Source of the DNA: Candidatus Zhuqueibacterota bacterium
GTDB taxonomy: Bacteria; KSB1; UBA2214
NCBI GenBank assembly: GCA_022706175.1
Contig: JAKJDB010000169.1
Span: 1 to 6,377 of the forward strand
Reading direction: 5' to 3'
Length of the DNA stretch: 6,377 nucleotides
Position numbers and translations under genes: made by a program. The notes below the pieces were generated by a model. It saw only the letters and a list, made by a program, of their open reading frames with translations, was not told the DNA's origin and made no database searches. Below are positions 1 to 5,877 of this stretch, piece after piece (the stretch's first letter is position 1; each line of letters opens with the position of its first letter).

Positions 1-363
1 CGCAGTCCGCATCATGGCGACCCGGCTTACACCGGCATGGAGATACAGGTCCTGGATGATTACGCCGAACAATATGCACGGCTGAAACCCTGGCAATACA
101 CCGGCAGCGTCTACGGCATTCAGGCGCCGTCACAGCGCGTCAGCAAACGCGCCGGCGAATGGCAAAAAATGGTCATCACCTGCAGGGGTCCTCGGGTCTG
201 CGTGGAACTGAACGGCCGGAAAACCATTGATACTGATTTGGTCGATCATATGCAGCAGAGCAAGGAGCATCCGGGCATTCAACGGCGGGCGGGCTATATC
301 GGTCTGCAAAACCACAGCTCCAAATTGGAATACCGGAATATCTGGTTGGAGGAACTGCGGTAA
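1..363 (+). CDS. DUF1080 / 3-keto-disaccharide hydrolase-like protein, C-terminal part (5' end outside window)
   Basis: The frame is open from the first base and ends at TAA (361-363), giving the last 120 residues of a longer protein. The fragment matches the second half of the DUF1080 fold, a concanavalin-like jelly roll. Visible hallmarks are 'GMEIQVLDDY' near the start, 'TGSVYGIQAPS', then 'GEWQKMVITCRGPRVCVELNG', and the closing 'GYIGLQNHSSKLEYRNIWLEEL'. Members of this family are usually exported and have been linked to hydrolysis of 3-keto-glycosides; others are carbohydrate-binding or uncharacterised. The substrate cannot be told from this fragment, and the signal peptide would lie upstream. 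An internal ATG at 37 falls inside the conserved 'GMEIQ' strand, so it is not a start. The gene converges on the amidase gene with a 36-bp gap. The family call is fairly safe; the catalytic role is inferred from the family. Confidence 0.85.
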   Translation, partial: RSPHHGDPAYTGMEIQVLDDYAEQYARLKPWQYTGSVYGIQAPSQRVSKRAGEWQKMVITCRGPRVCVELNGRKTIDTDLVDHMQQSKEHPGIQRRAGYIGLQNHSSKLEYRNIWLEELR

Positions 364-370
364 GCGGATG

Positions 371-418
371 GATGGTGCTGGCGGATTCCGAGACATTCGT
401 TATCTGCTCAGCACCATC
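371..418. repeat. Perfect 10-bp inverted repeat between convergent genes (possible bidirectional terminator)
   Basis: GATGGTGCTG at 371-380 is the exact reverse complement of CAGCACCATC at 409-418, with 28 bases between. The left arm starts 7 bases after the DUF1080 stop. The right arm lies inside the last codons of the amidase gene, just before its stop at 400-402. The location suits a two-way transcription stop, but neither strand has a U-tract after the stem, so it is not a classical intrinsic terminator. The loop is long for a terminator hairpin. Confidence 0.35.
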
Positions 419-1581
419 TTGCGCGGTTGTTGTGTTTTGGCGGTACGCAATTGGTACAAATACACGCCGGTGGCGACGGGCCGGCCGCTCTCATCCCGGC
501 CATCCCAGGAGATGGATCGTGCGCCCGGTAAAAGGCCTGCGAACGTTCGCACTGTTCGTCCGTTCAGATCAACTATTTTTAGAATTATTGGTCCGTCTGT
601 TTCCGGCGAATGGTAGCGGATCACGGTCTCTGCGTTAAAGGGATTGGGATAGTTTTGTTGTAGAGCAAAAAGCTCCGGCATGTGAACAGCAATGGGGCGG
701 TCCACACCGGCGGTGATTTTTTTGCCGATCTGCAGGTCATCGAAATACAGGGTTCCGCTTGCTTTGCCGCCCGGTGTGTAGGTCAGCTGGATGCTGTCAA
801 AAGCCAAGCTGCCGTCCAATCGGCCGTCGCCAAGCCATTGACCGGCCGGTGTGTTGGCCATATCCCACTGCACCAGCTTCCATCCCATCCAATCGATCAC
901 AAACCAGGGGCTCACCTCATGGTTCGCCGCCTTTTTCTCCGGGACTCGATCATCCAGACAAAAACGAATTTGAGTTTTACTCCCATCCCCAAACACCCAC
1001 AGTTGCAGAACATAGGTAGAATCGAACAGTAATTCTTTGGCCGGTCCGCCCTCCAGGTATTCGCGTATCAACCAGGCCGATCCGCTGGTATCCCAGGCGT
1101 AATTCAGACGCAGGGATCTCGAGCTTTCGCTCTTCAGATTGACATAAAGAGTATCTACCTGCAAACCGGTTTTTTCGCTTACAATGCCTGTGGTGTGTCC
1201 GCTGCCCTGCGGCGCCCACCACCAGTCTGCCCCCTGTTCATAATCATCCAGCGTAATCGGCATGAGGAACGTCGAACCGGTCTTGAAATAAAAGGTCGTC
1301 TGCTGAGTGCTTGTGTTGCCGAGAAGGTCAGAAAATCCCGGAAGCAGCTGCACTTTATAAGTTGTGTTCTCCCGCAAATTTTCTGCAGGAAAAAAAGAAA
1401 GAACCGATCGGTTGTCCACCAAATAGTTCCGCACTTTTCCGAAGACCGGCGTCGGTTGGCTGGATGCTGTGAGCAGGATTCGGCCTTCATGAACAGACGC
1501 GCTGTCGATGGGCTCGTTGTAGTAGAAATTGAGCACCGCGTCAGGCGTCACATTCTGCGTTGGGTTTAGGGCTCGCGCCAA
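400..1581 (-). pseudogene. 3' portion of frameshifted secreted amidase: Big_5 Ig domain, jelly-roll-like module, T9SS-like C-terminal domain
   Basis: This frame has no credible start: its first initiation-like codon is a TTG at 1581 in the middle of a domain, with no signal peptide. It continues the amidase reading frame (1541-2899) after a one-base shift near 1565-1567. In merged numbering (832 residues) it supplies the following parts. The second Big_5-type Ig-like domain is at about 435-540, with 'NPTQNVTPDAVLNF' and 'NEPID'. A beta-rich segment at about 545-725 contains 'DDYEQGADWWW' and ends 'GTLYFDDLQIG', resembling a carbohydrate-binding jelly roll. The C-terminal module at about 745-832 begins 'LQQNYPNPFNAETVIRY' and carries 'ISWDGRDESGRPVATGVYLY' and 'KMVLSR', the FlgD-Ig/Por-sorting type of tail seen on secreted proteins of FCB-group bacteria. 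Sorting by T9SS is inferred, as no secretion-system gene is in view. If the shift is a sequencing error, this is simply the end of an intact gene. Confidence 0.8.
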
Positions 1582-2899
1582 CGATGCGCGGCGGAGTGAG
1601 ATCAGCCGGCCCTGTGGTAAATGTCATACTAAAAGCATCCCCGGCTACGCGGTTCTGATCTCCGTCCAGATGATGGCCATAGCGGTCCAACGCCTCAGGT
1701 GATACAGTGAGCGTGTATTCGGTTTCAAACTGAAGGGTATCCGGTTTGAAGACCAGAGAACGATAGTCGTTAAACCAGGTGAACTTGCCTTGGGCTGCCG
1801 GCGAAAGGGAGAAGGCCTGTTCCACACGGGCCGGATCCATGGGCCGGCTGAACAGCAGGGTGATCGCCTCCCAGGCGGGAAACCGCTCCTCGCCGGCCGC
1901 GGGCGTGGAGGCTTGAACAAACGGAGGCCGTTTGGAGATCAGCTGAATGTCTTTGAAGGTGATAAACGTGTCGATGAGGGCGACCTCCAGCGTGTCGCTG
2001 TAAAAATCCTCGGCTTTGACCTGTACGGTCAACGGAGAGGACGGCAGATTTTCGAAATAGTAAAAGCCGTTGCGCAAGAGTTCCGGATCCGAGCTGTAGA
2101 GATGAAACAAGGAGGCATAGGAATCGGTGACATAGCTTCGGCCGGCCACGGTGACACTGGCACCGTTGACCAGATCGCCGTTCTCCTTATCAGCGACAAA
2201 TCCGGCTAAAATCTGCACCGGCGGGCGCGGAATTTTATGAAAATCGAGAATGGACCAGTAGAAGGACATGGCCTCCATTCTTTTCCATTCTGCGTTCATG
2301 TTGCGCGTGTTCTGAATTGGGTTGGTATGATAGCCCGCCTCGCTCAATTCGGAAGGCATGGCGGTATTTCGGTTGACGCTCAGGTAGGGACCGGAACTGG
2401 TGCAGCCATAAAAAGAGCAATCGCCGAAGGAGCCGGCCGTGGGAATGCGCATGGCCCGGGTCAACAGATCCACCATGTGGCTGCTCATCTTTTTGCCGCC
2501 GTTGGGCACTTTTTCCTGACCCGACCGGTATTGTCCCCACAGCAACAGGGTGTTATTGGCTTCCGCTGAGCCGTTCGCTCCGGGTGCGTTGCTGTGAATG
2601 GAATGAAACCAGGCGGCGCCGAGGCTGTTGGCGTAATCCGACCGCTGGGTCAGACCGACGAGTTGCCGGTCATCCGTTCGCGTCAAATAGACGGTATCGA
2701 TGTCGGTGGTCTGCAGTAACAGTTCGCGCAGCGCCAAAGCCACGCGCACGTTCTTTTCCGCCTCCGAATAATTATAGATGCCCATGTTCTCTTTCTGGCT
2801 ATGGCCTGGATCGAGAACAATGTTCCAACCTTTGAGGCCTTTCACTTGAGCGTCGGCGCAAGCGACCAGCAGAAAAAAATAGAAAATCATCCGTCTCAT
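1541..2899 (-). CDS. Secreted N-acetylmuramoyl-L-alanine amidase (Amidase_3), 5' portion of a frameshifted gene
   Basis: This is a zinc amidase predicted to cut the bond between N-acetylmuramic acid and the stem peptide of peptidoglycan. The chosen ATG (2897-2899) begins a signal peptide, 'MRRMIFYFFLLVACADA', and has GGAAAG 9 bases upstream; an earlier in-frame start at 2971 would bury that signal inside the protein. The Amidase_3 domain covers about residues 24-222. Its likely zinc ligands are H33 (in 'LDPGH'), E46 and H102 (in 'HSNA'), and E187 in 'SELSEAGYHTNP' is the probable catalytic glutamate. A segment with C161 and C166 lies between H102 and E187 and could form a disulfide. A carboxypeptidase-regulatory-like beta domain (about 226-322) and a first Big_5 Ig domain (about 326-432) follow. 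The frame then stops prematurely at residue 452, inside the second Big_5 domain; the remainder is in another frame (400-1581). The gene starts 4 bases after the propeller gene stops, so the two are probably co-transcribed and translationally coupled. Confidence 0.85.
   Translation of the reverse strand: MRRMIFYFFLLVACADAQVKGLKGWNIVLDPGHSQKENMGIYNYSEAEKNVRVALALRELLLQTTDIDTVYLTRTDDRQLVGLTQRSDYANSLGAAWFHSIHSNAPGANGSAEANNTLLLWGQYRSGQEKVPNGGKKMSSHMVDLLTRAMRIPTAGSFGDCSFYGCTSSGPYLSVNRNTAMPSELSEAGYHTNPIQNTRNMNAEWKRMEAMSFYWSILDFHKIPRPPVQILAGFVADKENGDLVNGASVTVAGRSYVTDSYASLFHLYSSDPELLRNGFYYFENLPSSPLTVQVKAEDFYSDTLEVALIDTFITFKDIQLISKRPPFVQASTPAAGEERFPAWEAITLLFSRPMDPARVEQAFSLSPAAQGKFTWFNDYRSLVFKPDTLQFETEYTLTVSPEALDRYGHHLDGDQNRVAGDAFSMTFTTGPADLTPPRIVGASPKPNAECDA
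1565..1567 (-). other. Apparent +1 frameshift site in the amidase gene
   Basis: On the minus strand the sequence reads CCT AAA CCC AAC GCA in the upstream frame. Dropping one A from the AAA run gives CCT AAC CCA ACG CAG AAT GTG, which translates 'SPNPTQNVTPDA', the expected start of a Big_5 domain after 'TPPRIVGA'. The frames overlap between about 1541 and 1630, so the site is placed by protein continuity rather than by a unique signal. Joining here yields 2499 bases, 832 residues plus stop. An alternative is real ribosomal slippage at the following CCC-A, which would read 'SPKPTQNV'. Confidence 0.75.
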
Positions 2900-2903
2900 G
2901 CGA

Positions 2904-3857
2904 TCATTCTTTCCGATCGTGCAATCCCGAGATAGTGAGCAGATAAAGGGCGCCGTCCATTGCATCGTCATAGGCGATTCGATCGCCGTCTGGCGACCAG
3001 CAGGGATTCATCTCCAGCTGTGCAGGGGTGGCGGTCAAAGCCTGTTTCTCCGACCCATCCGCTTTAATGACATAGAGATCAGAGGCAAGGAGCTGATCTC
3101 CGTCGTCCTGAGTGATCATGTACACCAGATAGCGGCCGTCCGGCGACCAGCGCGGCCGATGGCCTTCGCCTAACTCCAGATAGCCGCTGCCGTCGCTGTT
3201 CATGACGCACATCGGTCCGCCCATGATTTCAAAAGCGATTTTGCTGCCGTCGGCGCAGGCCGTCAGGTTGATGATGCGCGTGCTCCCCCAGGTCGACGTT
3301 TCGCTGCGTGCGACCTCGTCATAGAAGGCCAATCGATCTCCCTGCAGATAGGCCACTCGGGAGGGCGCCTTTTTGCTCAAAGGGGTTGCCGGTTTTCCAG
3401 TTGAAAACGACTGCAGAGTGTTGTTAACGGCCGCGTACACATGACGGTCGTCTGCGGACCAGACGGGAAGACCCAAGGGCTCGGTCTGATACGCGCAGAG
3501 CAGGCGTGATGTCTGTGATTCCACATCGAACAGCTGCAGGGCGTTGGAGCGGCGCAGGGCTTCATAGTTGGCCACCCGGCTCACCAGCGAACGGCTGTCG
3601 TTGGACCAGGCCATGCCAAAGCCGGCTGCCGGAGCGTCCGAAAGCCGGCGCACTTGCCGATCCTCCAATCTCACCACCCAGATGCCCTGATAATGCTCGC
3701 CCGTACAGGCGATATAGCGTCCGTCCTGAGACCAGAGCGGCTGGATGAATACCTGTTCAGAATATTCCAACAGCCGCACCGGCCCCGCGGAGAGCGTCAC
3801 GGCCGCCCGGGCTGCACCCAGGCCGAACAGCACAGCCACGATTACTTTATGATGCAT
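2904..3857 (-). CDS. Exported WD40-like/TolB-type six-bladed beta-propeller protein
   Basis: The 317-residue protein starts with a signal peptide, 'MHHKVIVAVLFGLGAARA', so it is exported to the periplasm or beyond. Six PD40-type repeat cores can be read: WSQDGRY (42-48), WSNDSRS (84-90), WSADDRH (133-139), ACADGSKIAFE (200-210), WSPDGRY (237-243) and WSPDGDR (287-293). This fits one six-bladed propeller like the C-terminal domain of TolB. It lacks the N-terminal TolB domain and is shorter than TolB, so it should not be called TolB. No catalytic motif is seen, and propellers of this kind usually act as binding scaffolds. The ATG at 3855-3857 has GGAG 5 bases upstream. It is the first gene of a two-gene operon with the amidase, which suggests it binds or positions that enzyme or its peptidoglycan substrate; this is inferred from context only. 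Confidence 0.85.
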   Translation of the reverse strand: MHHKVIVAVLFGLGAARAAVTLSAGPVRLLEYSEQVFIQPLWSQDGRYIACTGEHYQGIWVVRLEDRQVRRLSDAPAAGFGMAWSNDSRSLVSRVANYEALRRSNALQLFDVESQTSRLLCAYQTEPLGLPVWSADDRHVYAAVNNTLQSFSTGKPATPLSKKAPSRVAYLQGDRLAFYDEVARSETSTWGSTRIINLTACADGSKIAFEIMGGPMCVMNSDGSGYLELGEGHRPRWSPDGRYLVYMITQDDGDQLLASDLYVIKADGSEKQALTATPAQLEMNPCWSPDGDRIAYDDAMDGALYLLTISGLHDRKE

Positions 3858-3887
3858 ACATGCTCCAAAGAAAAAAATACGGTCTCT

Positions 3888-3916
3888 AGTTTACCATTTA
3901 ACGTCATAAAATGCAA
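3888..3916 (-). promoter_or_regulatory. Candidate sigma70-like promoter for the propeller-amidase operon
   Basis: On the minus strand, TTGCAT (3911-3916) is separated by 17 bases from TAAACT (3888-3893), about 30 bases before the propeller ATG. The spacing is ideal but the hexamers match only 3/6 and 4/6 of the sigma70 consensus. The spacer contains an ACGTCAT sequence (plus strand 3901-3907) that also occurs in the nearby 12-bp palindrome. If the host uses a Bacteroidetes-type sigma factor, this call may not hold. Confidence 0.3.
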
Positions 3917-3977
3917 ATGGTTTCTCATCACACCGACAGGGTGGATCGCCTAGGTGCGGTCCGAGCGCTGCGCCGCT

Positions 3978-3989
3978 GATGACGTCATC
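3978..3989. promoter_or_regulatory. 12-bp perfect palindrome GATGACGTCATC, candidate operator
   Basis: The 12 bases are identical to their reverse complement. The site lies in the divergent region, centred about 76 bases upstream of the predicted dfx transcription start and about 100 bases before the propeller promoter candidate. This position is typical of an activator or shared regulator. A related ACGTCAT occurs at 3901-3907. The regulator is not identified and no regulator gene is in the window. Confidence 0.35.
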
Positions 3990-3998
3990 CAGTCGCAG

Positions 3999-4009
3999 CC
4001 GGCGGCCGG
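3999..4009. promoter_or_regulatory. CCGGC-G-GCCGG dyad upstream of the dfx promoter
   Basis: Two perfect 5-base arms flank a single central G. The dyad ends 15 bases before the dfx -35 box and is centred about 56 bases before the predicted start of transcription. In a GC-rich stretch such dyads arise by chance fairly often, so this is weaker than the neighbouring 12-bp palindrome. Confidence 0.2.
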
Positions 4010-4024
4010 TAAGCAGATTATTTC

Positions 4025-4053
4025 TTGACTTTCAAATCCATTCTTCCTATCAT
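4025..4053 (+). promoter_or_regulatory. Sigma70-like promoter of dfx-cytochrome operon
   Basis: TTGACT (4025-4030), a 17-base spacer, then TATCAT (4048-4053): each hexamer matches consensus at 5 of 6 positions with optimal spacing. Transcription would start at about 4060, leaving a leader of roughly 22 bases before the dfx ATG. No other good promoter is seen before either downstream gene, so this probably drives the whole operon. Confidence 0.7.
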
Positions 4054-4070
4054 AATAACATCAAAAAAAA

Positions 4071-4076
4071 GGAGAG
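4071..4076 (+). promoter_or_regulatory. Ribosome binding site fixing the dfx start
   Basis: GGAGAG sits 5 bases before the ATG at 4082-4084, after a run of eight A's. It selects this start over an upstream in-frame TTG at 4025, which falls inside the -35 box and would lie upstream of the transcript. Confidence 0.75.
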
Positions 4077-4081
4077 AATCT

Positions 4082-4456
4082 ATGCAGAAAAATGATGTCT
4101 ATAGATGCCAGGTGTGCGGCAACATGGTCGAGGTCGTATCGGTGGGCGGCGGCACGCTGACCTGCTGCGGCCAGCCCATGACCTTGCAGACAGAGAACAC
4201 CACCGATGCGGCGGTTGAGAAACACGTCCCGGTCGTTGAACAGAAAGACGGCAAAGTCAAAGTTACCGTCGGCAGCGTCATTCATCCCATGGTGGAGAGC
4301 CACTATATCCAATTCATCGAGGTGATCACTGCGAACAAGGTGTATCGCAAGTATCTCAAACCCGGGGAAGAGCCGGTGGCTGAATTCGACGTCAGCGAAC
4401 CGCTTATCAACGTTCGGGAATACTGCAATCTGCACGGACTGTGGGCTAAAAAATAA
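4082..4456 (+). CDS. dfx: Desulfoferrodoxin (2Fe-superoxide reductase)
   Basis: This 124-residue cytosolic enzyme reduces superoxide to hydrogen peroxide without making oxygen, usually with electrons from rubredoxin. It is typical of anaerobes and microaerophiles. The N-terminal desulforedoxin-like domain (about 1-36) has all four cysteines of the Fe(Cys)4 centre: C9, C12, C28 and C29. The catalytic domain has the full Fe(His)4Cys set: H48, H68, H74, C115 and H118, at the same numbers as in the Desulfovibrio proteins. The active-site glutamate-lysine pair (E46-K47, before H48) is present. Length and motifs are those of a complete, functional class-I SOR. It is the first gene behind a strong promoter and is followed after 36 bases by a pentaheme cytochrome with no terminator between. 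No rubredoxin gene is in the window, so its electron donor is unknown. Confidence 0.96.
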   Translation: MQKNDVYRCQVCGNMVEVVSVGGGTLTCCGQPMTLQTENTTDAAVEKHVPVVEQKDGKVKVTVGSVIHPMVESHYIQFIEVITANKVYRKYLKPGEEPVAEFDVSEPLINVREYCNLHGLWAKK

Positions 4457-4492
4457 CTTTGCAGCGGCTATGCAGCCGTATAGGAGAAAACT

Positions 4493-5836
4493 ATGAGAAG
4501 CCCGTTCTTCCTTCTACTCCTCTGGTTGTGCGCGCTCCCATCGTTTGGCCAGCCGTTGCCGTTCGGCGATGCGCTCAAGGGAACGAGAAAGTACGACGAT
4601 TTCGAAAAGCCGGAAGTGTGTAAAAGCTGCCATGTGGACATCTATCAGCAGTGGACTCAGACCATGATGTCGCAGTCCTACACACACCACTGGGATGAAA
4701 TCGAGTATTTCGATCTGGCGGTGCCGCACATGGAAAAAGTGCCTGCGCTTAAAGGGCCGGTGGACGGCTGCAACGGCTGTCATACACCCATGGCCTTTAT
4801 GGCCGGCGACGTCACGCCGCCGCGCCCCGAGGCCAATTCCCGCGCCAACGAAGGCGTGAGCTGTGAAGTCTGCCACAGCATCAAGGGCATCGGCAGCGAT
4901 CCCCCGTTCAATTTCAGCTACCAGTCATCGCCGGGCCGCCTCAAATACGGCGCCAAACCAGGGCTGCAATCACCGCATCACGACACCGAAGCGCTGGATA
5001 TCTATCAGAAAGCCGAATACTGCGGCAACTGTCACAATGAAAAAAATCCCTTCGGCGTTTGGGTGAAATCAACCCAGCTGGAGTGGAAAGAGGGTCCCTA
5101 CGCCAAAGAGGGTGTGCCGTGCATGCAGTGCCACATGCCCAAAGCCTTGGGTACAAACGCCACTATGGCCCAGGAGGATATGGTGGCCCAGCACCTCTTC
5201 CATGGCGCGCACGACAACGGCAAGATCGCCAGCGCCATCGAGCTGCGCATGCATCCTGAGGAACGCGAGGTGAGCTATGACGGCACCGTCTCCCTCAAGG
5301 TGCAATTGTTCAGCGCCAAACCGGGGCATAAATTTCCCAGCGGATCGGTGGAGGATCGCATCGTCTGGCTGCACGTCACAGCCATTGATGCCAACGGCAA
5401 AGAGTACCATCTGCCGGTGGATAAAAAAGGTTTTGCGGGCGAAGAATACACCATTGCCGGCGACGTGCTGGCCTATCAGGACATGGGTTTGCCCAAAGGC
5501 CTGCCGGATTTCAAAGGCGTGCAGCGGGACGGTGTGCCCGTCGGCGACCGCATTTTTCGCATGCCCTACCTGGATCCCGAAGGCCGCATGACCATCATGC
5601 AGTGGAACACCAAATCCCTGGGCGTGGACTATCGCATCGGGCCGCGGGAGACCAAGATCGAGACCTTTACCTGGAAATTGCCGGACAACATCCCTCCCGG
5701 CAAGGTGACCTTTAAGGCGGTGCTCAATTATCAAAAGCTGGTTAAACCGGTGGCCGATTTTCTCAACGTTCCTGCCGATGAGAGCGAGATCGTTCCGGTC
5801 AACACCGCCACCACCTGGGTGGAAGTGTACGAATAG
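4493..5836 (+). CDS. Periplasmic pentaheme c-type cytochrome (cytochrome c554-like)
   Basis: The 447-residue protein has a signal peptide ('MRSPFFLLLLWLCALPSFG') and five CXXCH heme sites: CKSCH (43-47), CNGCH (93-97), CEVCH (124-128), CGNCH (177-181) and CMQCH (210-214). The first site's setting, 'CKSCHVDIYQQW', is typical of the cytochrome c554-like multiheme superfamily. Possible distal histidine ligands include H65, H66, H79, H162, H163, H234, H237 and H240. All hemes lie in residues 40-240. The remaining 200 or so residues bind no heme and look beta-rich; they start near 'AKPGHKFPSGSVEDR', a motif that recurs after the heme domain in related cytochromes. The expected role is electron transfer in the periplasm or at the outer membrane. 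A reductase activity (for example on nitrogen or sulfur compounds) cannot be excluded, as these folds are shared. GGAG lies 6 bases before the ATG. It sits between dfx and a heme-porin gene in one apparent operon. Confidence 0.88.
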   Translation: MRSPFFLLLLWLCALPSFGQPLPFGDALKGTRKYDDFEKPEVCKSCHVDIYQQWTQTMMSQSYTHHWDEIEYFDLAVPHMEKVPALKGPVDGCNGCHTPMAFMAGDVTPPRPEANSRANEGVSCEVCHSIKGIGSDPPFNFSYQSSPGRLKYGAKPGLQSPHHDTEALDIYQKAEYCGNCHNEKNPFGVWVKSTQLEWKEGPYAKEGVPCMQCHMPKALGTNATMAQEDMVAQHLFHGAHDNGKIASAIELRMHPEEREVSYDGTVSLKVQLFSAKPGHKFPSGSVEDRIVWLHVTAIDANGKEYHLPVDKKGFAGEEYTIAGDVLAYQDMGLPKGLPDFKGVQRDGVPVGDRIFRMPYLDPEGRMTIMQWNTKSLGVDYRIGPRETKIETFTWKLPDNIPPGKVTFKAVLNYQKLVKPVADFLNVPADESEIVPVNTATTWVEVYE

Positions 5837-5877
5837 GCGCAATTGCAACACGTGAGAATAAAATTGTGGAGCTCTGC

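Noticed and set aside
1195..1569. Plus-strand open frame (124 residues) opposite the amidase gene
   Set aside because: Shadow of the Big_5 and jelly-roll coding sequence; no domain, no ribosome binding site noted.
2900..2971. Longer amidase start at 2971
   Set aside because: It would overlap the end of the propeller gene and place 24 polar residues before a good signal peptide; ATG 2899 has its own GGAAAG.
4025..4081. N-terminal extension of desulfoferrodoxin starting at TTG 4025
   Set aside because: The TTG is part of the -35 box; the ATG at 4082 has an excellent ribosome binding site and puts every metal ligand at the family's standard numbering.
4465..4478. Small hairpin CGGCT-ATGC-AGCCG between dfx and the cytochrome gene
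   Set aside because: Only five base pairs and no U-tract; too weak to call a terminator or regulatory element.
5069..5851. Long open frame (260 residues) on the minus strand opposite the pentaheme cytochrome gene
   Set aside because: It is antisense to a gene with five heme motifs, has no recognisable domain or signal, and is rich in His/Gly/Val as expected from reading GC-biased codons backwards.
5838..5854. Short palindromes GCAATTGC and CACGTG in the gap before the heme-porin gene
   Set aside because: Each is only 6-8 bases, expected by chance, with no promoter elements around them.
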